This document shows positions 54,576 to 62,651 of a stretch of DNA of 64,000 bases, piece by piece. Source of the DNA: Virgibacillus sp. MSJ-26. GTDB taxonomy: Bacteria > Bacillota > Bacilli > Bacillales > Amphibacillaceae. The stretch lies in contig NZ_JAHLPW010000003.1 of the NCBI RefSeq assembly GCF_018918075.1, positions 340,595 to 404,594 of the forward strand, written 5' to 3'. The number at the start of each line of letters is the position of its first letter. The stretch's first letter is position 1. A program made the translations under genes and the position numbers. The notes under the pieces were generated by a model. It saw only the letters and a list, made by a program, of their open reading frames with translations. It did no database searches and was not told the DNA's origin.

Positions 54576-55120
54576 CGTGGGTCATTCATCTGTATTTCAC
54601 GAACGACATCATCTAAATCAGCTGGTGTGATTAAATAAATCGGATAATCCTTTTCAGTTTGCTGTGCCTCTTCATAAAAATAACGATTACTCCCATGGTT
54701 TTCTTCATCTAAAAGGATAAGACAAGCATCGCTTTTATCAATCAGCCATTTATTTTTTGCACGGAATTGAAAAGGTCCTTTATAGTCTCCTTTATACAAT
54801 GGCTGGTAAAAATCAGCTGTCATGATCATTTCCTGGTATTGCATCTGAAGAGGTTCCGGCCAACGGCTTTCTTGATTTTCAAACGGGGGGATCACACCCA
54901 GTTGAATATCATAATGATCTTTCAAGTCATCTAAAATAACATCCGCCGTCCAGAGTTCAACTCCCATTTGTCCTGATATAATAACCCATTCCAGACCTTC
55001 CTCAATAAAAGGGATGAGTCTTTTTTTAATCGCTTCTTTAATATATGTAATTCGCTCATCATCTGGCTTAAATAAATTCAGTTCCATCGGTTTATAACCA
55101 GTAACAAACATGATTTTCAT
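54560..55120 (-). CDS. ypsA: YpsA-like (SLOG-fold, DUF1273) protein
   Basis: A 186-residue protein of the YpsA family in the SLOG superfamily of nucleotide-binding proteins. VTGYKPMEL at the start, VIISGQMGVELWTADVI (the nucleotide loop) and the late VPPFENQ-type strand (GVIPPFENQESRWPE) are the family marks. YpsA affects cell division and growth in Gram-positives. It lies beside cotD as in B. subtilis, but gpsB, which follows ypsA there, is not here; the next gene is a small membrane protein on the other strand. Confidence 0.9.
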   Translation of the reverse strand: MKIMFVTGYKPMELNLFKPDDERITYIKEAIKKRLIPFIEEGLEWVIISGQMGVELWTADVILDDLKDHYDIQLGVIPPFENQESRWPEPLQMQYQEMIMTADFYQPLYKGDYKGPFQFRAKNKWLIDKSDACLILLDEENHGSNRYFYEEAQQTEKDYPIYLITPADLDDVVREIQMNDPRYWDQ

Positions 55121-55217
55121 TTTAATAACTACCTTTCTCCTCTTACAATTTTTCTCTATCTTATCATACTAGTTATAAGATGTTGCGTCTTAAAGCGTAG
55201 AATGATTTTACAAACAA

Positions 55218-55247
55218 AAAAGAGCTGACGATGGCATCAGCTCTTTT
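55218..55247 (-). terminator. Terminator of the cotD-like gene
   Basis: AAAAGAGCTGA is inverted at TCAGCTCTTTT and followed on the minus strand by a T-run. Eight bases past the stop. Confidence 0.88.
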
Positions 55248-55254
55248 ATTAAAT

Positions 55255-55683
55255 TTAGCACCATTTATTGTGTTTATGATGATGGTGATGCATCGGTCCT
55301 CCGCATGGCTTGCACTGGCCGCCATGCATACCTGGTTTCATCGCTCCACCGACTTGACCTCCTGGACCACCCATACCTGGGCTCATTGCGCCACCAACTT
55401 GGCCTCCTGAACCACCCATACCTGGACTCATTGCGCCACCGACTTGATTGCCTGGAACATTAAATGCTCCTCCAAATTCATCAACACTGTTATACGTGTT
55501 CTCAACAGAAGTAGAATGTGGAAAGAAATGCTTATTTTTCACTAAATGATGATTCATTACTGTCGTGTGAGATGGATGAATATGTTCCACCGTTTCTTCT
55601 GTACATTTATGCACAACATTTTCTTTAACAGGATATACGATGCACTTAGGGCACCTGCAGTTTGGCCCATGATGATGTCTCAT
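55255..55683 (-). CDS. cotD: CotD-like spore coat protein
   Basis: A 142-residue coat protein. The N-terminal HHHGPNCRCPKCIVYPVKENVVHKC...HPSHTTVMNHH is the CotD (inner coat) pattern; the C-terminus is His-rich (HHHHHKHNKWC). Between them three Gly-rich units of about 15 residues (VGGAMSPGMGG) are encoded by a tandem repeat around 55320-55450. It shows that the organism makes spores. GGGAGA lies eight bases before the ATG. Expected to be expressed in the mother cell under SigK. Confidence 0.9.
   Translation of the reverse strand: MRHHHGPNCRCPKCIVYPVKENVVHKCTEETVEHIHPSHTTVMNHHLVKNKHFFPHSTSVENTYNSVDEFGGAFNVPGNQVGGAMSPGMGGSGGQVGGAMSPGMGGPGGQVGGAMKPGMHGGQCKPCGGPMHHHHHKHNKWC
55320..55450 (-). repeat. 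Tandem repeat inside cotD
   Basis: Three similar ~48-base units encoding GGQVGGAMSPGMGG-like segments, with small variations between copies. In frame, so length changes would keep the protein intact. Confidence 0.75.
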
Positions 55684-55790
55684 AAAAATATCTCCCTTCC
55701 CTATGATAGGTTCATTAATAACCTATGAAAGAAGTTGCATCGTTGTATAAGTCAATAACCTAGTTTTATCAAATAGATTAGTGAAAAAGC

Positions 55791-56564
55791 TTAATAATGG
55801 GCCAGTAAACCTTTATGCATCGCCACCCGTTCACAGTAAAGAAAGCAAACAAGTCCTAGTATAAAGTAAAAGATAGCATTAAAGGCTAATATTAAAAAAT
55901 TCCCTACGCCTATCTGACTCAAAGTTGCCCCGTCAATCATGACATATCTAATCAAATCCACACCTTTCACAAACGGAAGATAGGCTAAAAAAGGTGCAAC
56001 CGACAACGGAACAAATGTGAGACCAGCGAGAATAAATTGCAATATCTGCAAGAAAGACTGCACTTGTTTTAATATAATGGATATACCTGCAATCATAAAG
56101 CCGACTCCAAACATACTAATCAGCGTTAATATAAGAATAGGTGCGATGGCTATAACGTCAATATTTAACCACTGACCTGCCGTTAACATTGAAATGTACA
56201 ATAATACAACAACGATAATGAGATTAATACTTGTCGTCGCCACTAACCTGGCTGTCATAATCCGCCAGAGTCCCATCGGAGACATCGATAATTGCTCTAA
56301 CGTCCCTCGCATTGACTCATTTGTTACTTGCCAACCAATGTCTTGCATCACAACCATAGCTAAAAACCAGACAATATAATTAACAATGGCATACTGTGTA
56401 TTAACGTCCTGAACACTTGGATCTCCGATAACTTGAATCCCCGCAAACATCCCTAGAAAAATAAAATAAAATGTAAAGATCATCGCCATTGTATTCGGTA
56501 AATATCGTTTCAGTTCTATATATTCTTTTCTAAAATTCGCTTTAAGAAGATGAAGCCAGCTCAT
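55791..56564 (-). CDS. ABC-2 type transporter permease
   Basis: A 257-residue permease with six membrane segments and the family's ESMRGTLEQLSMSPMGLWRI loop before the second transmembrane helix. Its start overlaps the end of the ATPase gene by 23 bases, so they form one exporter. Substrate unknown; such pairs often export drugs, peptides or lipids. Confidence 0.88.
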   Translation of the reverse strand: MSWLHLLKANFRKEYIELKRYLPNTMAMIFTFYFIFLGMFAGIQVIGDPSVQDVNTQYAIVNYIVWFLAMVVMQDIGWQVTNESMRGTLEQLSMSPMGLWRIMTARLVATTSINLIIVVVLLYISMLTAGQWLNIDVIAIAPILILTLISMFGVGFMIAGISIILKQVQSFLQILQFILAGLTFVPLSVAPFLAYLPFVKGVDLIRYVMIDGATLSQIGVGNFLILAFNAIFYFILGLVCFLYCERVAMHKGLLAHY

Positions 56565-57525
56565 GCCCGTTTTCCCCCTTTACTATTTTCATAAAGACTT
56601 GCTCAAAATTAATAGTGCTGCGATCAATGGTTTCCACTGGTGTATTTTCCTTTTTAAAAATATCAAATAGTTTATAAATGTTTTCACTTTTTGCTAAATC
56701 TATTTCAAGGATTGGCTCAATTCGGTCTGCTGAATACTGATAGTGGGAAAATTCTTGTTGGAGTAAAATCTCTTGTTGATCCGTTAATGGTTGACCTAGC
56801 GTAATGGTGTAGGAACGAACGGCAAATAAACGCATAAGATTTTCAACTTTGTCATCAACCACAATTTGACCATGGTTAATAATAACAGTTCGGTCACATA
56901 AATCCTGAATCACGTCCATATCGTGTGAACTAAGAATAATCGTTCGATTGCTTTTTTCAACAATATCTCTTAAGATTTGTCGAACCTCATAGCCTGTTTC
57001 AATATCAATACCGAGTGTCGGTTCATCTAACAAAATCACCTCACTATCAGCTAGAAGGGCAACCGCAATCGCTAACTTTTGCTGCATACCACGAGAAAGG
57101 CGATTCACTAACTCGTGCTCTTTCCCTTTCAAGTTAAATTGTTCTAACAGCTCTTCAATCCGACCATAAACCTCTTTTCGTGATTTCCCTCGGTTGCCTG
57201 CAAAGTACTCTAAATTCTCTCTAACCGTGAGCCGCCAATATAAATTCCGATTCCCTTCTAAAACGGCGCTAATATGCTGAAGGCCTTGAAGCTTATTTTT
57301 ACTAAGATCCATCCCTTTAATGGAAATTGAGCCTGAATCCGGAATTAATAATCCACAGATCATTTTAATCGTTGTTGTTTTACCTGCCCCATTAGGACCC
57401 AGAAGTCCAAGGATTTCTCCTTTTTGTACTTTAAACGAAACATCATTCACCGCTTGGATATGTTCTTTGCCCCTTCTCATTTTGTAACTTTTGTTTAAAT
57501 GATTCACATCTACAATCGTCTCCAT
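56542..57525 (-). CDS. ABC transporter ATP-binding protein
   Basis: A 327-residue ATPase. Walker A GPNGAGKTTT (about 44-53), an LSRGMQQK signature (usual LSGGQ) and Walker B VILLDEPTLGID are present, and a C-terminal extension of about 90 residues follows the switch HDMD region, as in DrrA/NodI-type exporters. It pairs with the permease downstream. Confidence 0.92.
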   Translation of the reverse strand: METIVDVNHLNKSYKMRRGKEHIQAVNDVSFKVQKGEILGLLGPNGAGKTTTIKMICGLLIPDSGSISIKGMDLSKNKLQGLQHISAVLEGNRNLYWRLTVRENLEYFAGNRGKSRKEVYGRIEELLEQFNLKGKEHELVNRLSRGMQQKLAIAVALLADSEVILLDEPTLGIDIETGYEVRQILRDIVEKSNRTIILSSHDMDVIQDLCDRTVIINHGQIVVDDKVENLMRLFAVRSYTITLGQPLTDQQEILLQQEFSHYQYSADRIEPILEIDLAKSENIYKLFDIFKKENTPVETIDRSTINFEQVFMKIVKGENGHELASSS

Positions 57526-57599
57526 ACTATTCTCCCTTTCTTTTATTAACTAACCCTATCATACGAAACAGCACATATTTCTTCTACGGACTAATGATT

Positions 57600-57641
57600 G
57601 AAAAAAAATCCGTCCTAAGACTGAAAAGCTTGGAGCGGATT
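57600..57641 (-). terminator. Terminator of the Dph6-like gene
   Basis: On the minus strand AATCC pairs with GGATT and TCC with GGA around a loop, followed by a T-run (complement of 57598-57607). Confidence 0.7.
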
Positions 57642-57669
57642 CTTTAGATGAATATTAATAATGTTTTTT

Positions 57670-58263
57670 CTACTCTTTTTTAAAAATCGGTCCATCATAA
57701 ACAAAGGTGTGATATTCTCCAGATTCCCCCATCGGGCAAACGTCCTTTTCTAAAATATCATTAATAAAGGAATCATCTATCGTTCGTCCTAACCAACTTG
57801 ACGGAAGTTTAGTATCGTCTATTTTAATGATTTCCGCTTTAAACCCTAAGTTAACAAAGTCATGTAGCATATCAACCACATTTTCTTTGCTTGTCCACAG
57901 CGGATAATAAGCGTTGAGACTTGCTTCTTGAGCAAGTTGCTCACCCCACTCGCGATGACCTTCTAGATAAATATCGCCAAAAGCAATCGTGTCAATATCT
58001 AACTCTTCCTTTAACTCTTTTAATTTATTAACGAAGTTCTCCTGATATGTATCGAAATCTGTTTTAATAAAAGTAACAGGTATGCCTAACTCATTTGCCT
58101 GTTTTTCAACCTTGCTTAACGACTCACCATGAGCCACTGTTTCCCCTTTCTCTTTGTATGCTGTAGTCACTAAACAAACAACATCTAAACCTTCTTTTAA
58201 AAGATAATACAAAGCTAAGCTACTATCTTTTCCCCCACTAAATGATAAAACAACTTTTTTCAA
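57670..58263 (-). CDS. Dph6-related ATP pyrophosphatase (adenine nucleotide alpha hydrolase)
   Basis: A 197-residue protein of the ATP-binding DUF71 (Dph6) family. The PP-loop SFSGGKDSSLALYYLL lies near the start (about residues 6-22), with TAFGDIYLEGHREWGEQLA and FKAEIIKIDDTKLPSSWLGRTID after it. In eukaryotes Dph6 makes diphthamide, which bacteria lack; bacterial homologues are of unknown role, some in cobalamin or nucleotide chemistry. TTG 58263 follows GGGGGG by seven bases; a longer frame up to 58464 has no site and adds an unrelated hydrophobic stretch. Confidence 0.82.
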   Translation of the reverse strand: MKKVVLSFSGGKDSSLALYYLLKEGLDVVCLVTTAYKEKGETVAHGESLSKVEKQANELGIPVTFIKTDFDTYQENFVNKLKELKEELDIDTIAFGDIYLEGHREWGEQLAQEASLNAYYPLWTSKENVVDMLHDFVNLGFKAEIIKIDDTKLPSSWLGRTIDDSFINDILEKDVCPMGESGEYHTFVYDGPIFKKE

Positions 58264-58584
58264 TTTAATGCCCCCCCTTTGAATTTTATTTCTATCCTGA
58301 TTATAAAGCCTAGGCTGAATTTTTTCAGTGATTTGCGATATGTATTTTATCGACACAAAATATAGAGATCTCATTTTTATTATCCATAAATAGTACCATA
58401 AGCAGAACCCGAGCATTATTATTCTATATATGGTATGATTATATATAGTAGATAAAATATTCATTATTTTACTTTATTTTCCTTTTCAGAACGATTAGAT
58501 GGATAGGGCAAATGTTTTATTTTTTAGTCTCGCCTCCTAGGCGAGGTTTCTTTGTGTTTAAAAAATATTAAAGGAGATTGATTC
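58264..58584. other. 321-base divergent gap before the SulP gene
   Basis: Holds both divergent promoters (not fixed), a weak inverted repeat CTATATAT/ATATATAG near 58424-58449, and a GC-rich hairpin at 58529-58553 listed separately. No gene seen. Confidence 0.45.
58529..58553 (+). terminator. Terminator-like hairpin in the SulP leader
   Basis: CTCGCCT-CCT-AGGCGAG followed by GTTTCTTT lies 32 bases before the SulP start codon. As a leader hairpin it could attenuate transcription, but no anti-terminator partner was identified. Confidence 0.55.
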
Positions 58585-60309
58585 GTGTTTAAAGATGATC
58601 GCTTTAAAGGTTTAACACTTGACGATTTAAAGCGTGATTTAGTCGCAGGTGTAACTGTTGGTATTGTTGCTATGCCGCTTGGGATGGCCTTTGCGATAGC
58701 TTCAGGTGTCAGTCCTGAATATGGACTTTATACAACGATTATTGCAGGATTACTTGTCGCGTTATTAGGAGGTTCTCGGTTTCAAGTTGCTGGTCCAACA
58801 GGCGCATTCATTCCGATTTTACTCGCCATCGTCCTGCAGTATGGCTATGAAAACTTATTGATTGCTGGATTTTTAGCGGGGATTATGCTGCTCTTGATGG
58901 GCGTATTTAAACTGGGGCAATTGATAAAATATATTCCCCGCTCTGTAACAATTGGCTTTACCGCTGGGATTGCTGTCATAATTTTCAGTGGACAAATTGG
59001 TGACTTTCTCGGATTAGAAGGCTTGGAAAAGAAGGAATATTTTCATCAAAATATGATCCAACTTGCTCAAAACCTGGATTCCATAAACATTTTCAGTGTG
59101 CTTACAGCCGTTATTGGTCTCTTAATCGTCATTTTTATTCCAAAATTTTTTCCAAGGGTACCCGTTTTACTTGTTGCTCTGATTGTTCCAACAGTGATTG
59201 CAGTCATCTTTTTTCCGAGTAAAGTTGCAACGATTGGTTCGGCTTTCGGTGGCATCCCACAATCGTTACCAACTTTTAAATTCCCTCAGATCACTTGGGA
59301 TAAAATTTTGATGCTTTGGCAACCGGCATTTGTGATTGCGATGTTAGGTGGCATAGAATCACTACTATCCGCCGTTGTCTCCGACGGGATGACAGGTAAA
59401 AGGCACAATTCAGACCGAGAACTTATGGGGCAAGGGATTGCGAATATGGTGACACCTCTCTTTGGAGGTATCCCGGCAACAGGCGCCATTGCTCGAACAG
59501 CGACCAATATAAAAAGTGGCGCAGTCAGCCCTTTTTCAGGAATTTTTCAAAGTGTATTTGTCCTGGCGACGTTACTGTTATTTGCACCCTATGCTTCGGC
59601 GATTCCTTTAGCAGCTATGGCACCAATCCTCATGGTTGTCGCTTATAACATGAGTGAATATAAATCATTCGCGCATATTTTAAAATTAAAATCAGGTGAT
59701 TCGCTCGTTCTAGCAACAACATTTTTACTCACCGTATTCGTTAATTTAACGATGGCGGTTCAAATCGGACTACTCCTTGCAGGTATTTCGTTTATTAAAC
59801 GAATGAGTGACGCATTAGATGTGGAGGAAGTTATTCCTGTAATGACTAAACGTAATGGACTAACCAGCTCTGAAGAATACGATACAACCTGCCCTCAACT
59901 ATCATTCTACACGATTGACGGCCCGCTCTTCTTCGGTGCTGCTGACAGGTTTGAATCAACTATTACAAGATCCATCAATAAGCGTCCGAAAGTACTCATT
60001 TTAAAAATTAAAAATGTACCGATGTTAGATGCGACTGGAGCAGCAAACCTTGAATCGCTCATTACTGATTTCCACAACATGGGTGGCACGACTCTCATTA
60101 GTGAAGCCAATAAAGATGTTTTGGATATGCTGAAAATAACCGGACTATATGAGAAAGTCGGACACGAACACATTTTCACAAGATCTGAAGATGCTGTGGA
60201 TTATGGTTTAAGTCTTATCAGCGTAGAGAAATGCACAGTATGCTCACGTGCCGGGCGGACGTCTTGCCAGTCCTTTAAGACGAGTGAAGAATTGGAGGAA
60301 TCAAGTTAA
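58585..60309 (+). CDS. SulP family inorganic anion transporter with STAS domain
   Basis: A 574-residue transporter: about 10-12 membrane segments (residues ~20-405), with the family motif AGVTVGIVAMPLGMAFAIASGVSPEYGLYT and GGSRFQVAGPTGAFIPI, then a cytoplasmic STAS domain from ~440 (LFFGAADRFESTI, LILKIKNVPMLDATGAANLESL). It moves sulfate or bicarbonate with a cation. The last ~40 residues contain CTVCSRAGRTSC, a Cys-rich tail. GTG start with AAAGGAGAT. No carbonic anhydrase gene is beside it. Confidence 0.93.
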   Translation: MFKDDRFKGLTLDDLKRDLVAGVTVGIVAMPLGMAFAIASGVSPEYGLYTTIIAGLLVALLGGSRFQVAGPTGAFIPILLAIVLQYGYENLLIAGFLAGIMLLLMGVFKLGQLIKYIPRSVTIGFTAGIAVIIFSGQIGDFLGLEGLEKKEYFHQNMIQLAQNLDSINIFSVLTAVIGLLIVIFIPKFFPRVPVLLVALIVPTVIAVIFFPSKVATIGSAFGGIPQSLPTFKFPQITWDKILMLWQPAFVIAMLGGIESLLSAVVSDGMTGKRHNSDRELMGQGIANMVTPLFGGIPATGAIARTATNIKSGAVSPFSGIFQSVFVLATLLLFAPYASAIPLAAMAPILMVVAYNMSEYKSFAHILKLKSGDSLVLATTFLLTVFVNLTMAVQIGLLLAGISFIKRMSDALDVEEVIPVMTKRNGLTSSEEYDTTCPQLSFYTIDGPLFFGAADRFESTITRSINKRPKVLILKIKNVPMLDATGAANLESLITDFHNMGGTTLISEANKDVLDMLKITGLYEKVGHEHIFTRSEDAVDYGLSLISVEKCTVCSRAGRTSCQSFKTSEELEESS

Positions 60310-60412
60310 GAAAACAAAAGCGAAAGCATCCGGTTAGCCTTTTATAATTTCCCTAATTTGTAGAAACTTATAAAACACTCACGTTATGTATTTTACAAAC
60401 TAATAACATTAT

Positions 60413-60446
60413 AAAAAGCGATGAATATTCCATCGCTTTTTTTTTT
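60413..60446 (+). terminator. Terminator of the SulP gene
   Basis: AAAAAGCGATG is inverted at CATCGCTTTTT and followed by a long T-run, about 105 bases past the stop. Confidence 0.85.
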
Positions 60447-60677
60447 CGTTACTAAAAGCAAATCTGAATTCAATTTATCGTTACTGTTACTTTAAGTCAT
60501 GGGAAGTTGCTTAACTGCATTGAATTCAGATAAGAATATGGTACCATTAAAATATTAAATATATTTAAATTACTTTATATAATAATATTGCTTGTTCAAC
60601 AAACGGGGACTATTGTCGTACAACACTGTGCCTAAATCGTGTCAGAATCAGGCGATTTCCAGAAATGGTTCATTCAA

Positions 60678-60686
60678 TGATATAAT
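60678..60686 (+). promoter_or_regulatory. Extended -10 promoter of the toxin-antitoxin pair
   Basis: TGATATAAT at 60678-60686 gives an extended -10 box about 30 bases before the antitoxin start. The -35 region is poor, as is common with extended -10 elements. Confidence 0.55.
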
Positions 60687-60717
60687 GATGTAAATAAATA
60701 ACAAGGCGGTGCTATAG

Positions 60718-60996
60718 ATGAGTGTTAACCGTGAAGAACTTAAAAACTTAATTGACTCTATTCAAGAAGAAGACGCTGTTCAAGTATACGACTTTATTGG
60801 TTATTTAAATATGAAAAGGGAAAAAGAAACAATTGAACAAATGAATCTAGGCCATTTATCTGAGGATAAAGGAATTATTTATCAAGTACAACAAAGTCGA
60901 AAAGATCGCTCAAATGGACGTATTTATGATCAGAAACAAGGATTAGATTACCTCCAAAGAAAAATCAAGGAGTTTGAAAGTGAACAAGATTTATAA
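60718..60996 (+). CDS. Antitoxin-like small protein
   Basis: A 92-residue, charged protein of mostly helical pattern with IDSIQEEDAVQVYDFIGYLNMKRE, a segment typical of short DUF2281-like antitoxins. Its stop overlaps the toxin gene by 17 bases, the usual operon for type II pairs. I assign the antitoxin role by context, not by a known family match. Ribosome site AAGGCGGTG. Confidence 0.7.
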   Translation: MSVNREELKNLIDSIQEEDAVQVYDFIGYLNMKREKETIEQMNLGHLSEDKGIIYQVQQSRKDRSNGRIYDQKQGLDYLQRKIKEFESEQDL

Positions 60997-61273
60997 TGTT
61001 TATTGGTCGCAAACCGCCCTTGATGAATTGAGTAATATAGTTGCTTATCCTTCAGAAGTTAAAGAACGAATATATTTAGATTCCCATAAGCGATTATCAT
61101 TTATGCCGACTTTAACTGCAAAACAAATACCCAACGGGATCTTAAAAAATTATTGGGTAAGACTTGGATTATATCAGGTAATTCTGGTATTCGAAGTTAA
61201 CGAAGAGGAATTAGTTGTATGGATTGATGGTATTAAACACAAGCGAGAAGATGTTTATTGGAAAAGGAAATAG
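60980..61273 (+). CDS. RelE/ParE-superfamily toxin-like protein
   Basis: A 97-residue protein with the RelE/ParE fold pattern: NVYWSQTALDELSNIVAYP, then a mid-protein RLGLYQVILVFEVNEEELVVWIDGIKHKREDVYW. It would be an mRNA endoribonuclease or gyrase poison; the catalytic type is undecided. Starts at GTG 60980 with AAGGAG seven bases upstream; the TTG at 60974 is an alternative. Coupled to the antitoxin gene. Confidence 0.78.
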   Translation: MNKIYNVYWSQTALDELSNIVAYPSEVKERIYLDSHKRLSFMPTLTAKQIPNGILKNYWVRLGLYQVILVFEVNEEELVVWIDGIKHKREDVYWKRK

Positions 61274-61991
61274 GGAAATAATAATTTGACAAAAGATAAA
61301 CTCTATAAAAATAGGGATTTTTTTTCTGAAGAATGAATAAAAAGTCAGGATACGATGTTTGTAACCTTTTCTAATTGTCCGTAGTACCGCAATACCTATT
61401 AATAGATGTCAATAAATTAATATTTTAGTTTGTAGAAATACATTTAAACAGTAACAAAAAAGTAACAGGGATAAACAAAGATATACAATCACGCGAAGTC
61501 TTACTATAATAAAATAATCAAAAATATTGATTTAACGGCATTTCATAATTCAACACAAGACAAAAAACGGCTCACAACACACCGGGCATGATGTAGGTCC
61601 AAAAAGTGAATAAATAAACTTTTGATATAACGGGGTTTTCTAAAGGGAGAACCTCATTTTTTTATGGAAATGTCACAAAAAAGTATCATGAATAAGGAAT
61701 CGTGAAAAATCGGGCGAAATAAAATGAGGAAAAGTGCGAGGTAATCAACGGGTATAACAACCCAATGCAATTGAGCATATTTTTGTAGAGATTCAATTGT
61801 TTCGAATTACATTATATCTGTTTTATTAGTGGTTGATGATACATTCACTATAATACTTCCTGAGAATATTGCATCATTGGTTAGGTTAATATAAGAGTTA
61901 TGTTAAAATTTAGTTAATGGAATTTTTAATTTAGTTTATTCAAGAATCGGGTCAGATTCTGAAATAATGCTTTTAGGATAGTGAGGAAATT
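61274..61991. other. 718-base gene-free, AT-rich stretch
   Basis: Holds a terminator-like hairpin (61632-61664) and degenerate short repeats with ATCGGGCGA (61708) and AATCGGGTC (61944). No ORF above about 30 codons with a ribosome site was seen. It may be decayed mobile DNA. Confidence 0.5.
61632..61664 (+). terminator. Terminator-like hairpin downstream of the toxin gene
   Basis: GGGGTTTTCT pairs with AGAACCTC (bulge and G-U pair) and is followed by ATTTTTTTAT. About 360 bases past the toxin stop. Confidence 0.6.
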
Positions 61992-62588
61992 ATGTTAGAA
62001 CTGTTAATTCAAAATTGGAATCAATTCTGTAAGGAAGATAATTTCGTGGGTATAGGTGCCACAAGAAAAGTATATAAAGTTTCTGATTATGTGATAAAAG
62101 TACATCTGCATCCAGTTGGATATAAACAATCAGTAAATGAATTAAAGATATACACCTCAATGCAAAAAAAGGGTCTTGATGCATTACTCGCTCAAACGTA
62201 TTATGTTGATAATTATATTTCCATACAAAAATACTACACCCCTCTGGAATTAAAAAATAATCAGTCATATGAAATAAATGCTGAAGAACATTCATATTTG
62301 ATTCCAAATTTGTTTGGAAAAGTTTTAAAAGAATTGGATAGTGAATTTGATTGTTTTGATTTGGAGGATAGTAGTAACTTTGGTTTAGACAGTAATTATA
62401 AGCTTATTTTTATAGATTATGGTATGACGAAAAGTTTGTACGAAAAAGGTTGGGTTCCATTAGCTGAGAAAGGTAGACTACCTCAAATCTACTTTGATTT
62501 TTGTAACATTTGTAAAATGAAAAAGGAGCTATGTATGTACGGGGATGAGGACAAAGATAGACGCTGTTATGAATGTGGGAAAGAATAA
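61992..62588 (+). CDS. Kinase-like mini-protein with Cys-rich C-terminus
   Basis: A 198-residue protein that looks like a very short protein-kinase/aminoglycoside-kinase-type fold. Gly-rich loop VGIGATRKVYK (about 19-29), lysine in VIKVHL (Lys36), Glu50, a catalytic-loop-like EDSSNFG (about 125-131) and IDYG (Asp142) in DFG position are all present, though the middle lobe is short. The C-terminus has CNIC, a C, and CYEC (171, 174, 181, 192, 195), a probable zinc ribbon. Ribosome site GAGG six bases upstream. No family with this build is known to me; it sits in an accessory-looking block next to a toxin-antitoxin pair and an IS. Confidence 0.7.
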   Translation: MLELLIQNWNQFCKEDNFVGIGATRKVYKVSDYVIKVHLHPVGYKQSVNELKIYTSMQKKGLDALLAQTYYVDNYISIQKYYTPLELKNNQSYEINAEEHSYLIPNLFGKVLKELDSEFDCFDLEDSSNFGLDSNYKLIFIDYGMTKSLYEKGWVPLAEKGRLPQIYFDFCNICKMKKELCMYGDEDKDRRCYECGKE

Positions 62589-62651
62589 GGATATGTTCTA
62601 AGGTGATTTCGTTTGTACCACAATCGGGCGCGATTGTCGAAGAAAATTAAA

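Larger units (their letters stand above)
60310..60717. other. 408-base gene-free stretch
   Basis: Holds the SulP terminator, a degenerate repeat (ATCAGGCGA at about 60647-60655) and the toxin-antitoxin promoter. Nothing else recognised. Confidence 0.5.

Noticed and set aside
58264..58464. N-terminal extension of the Dph6-like protein.
   Set aside because: It precedes the strong GGGGGG site and adds hydrophobic sequence not found in the family.
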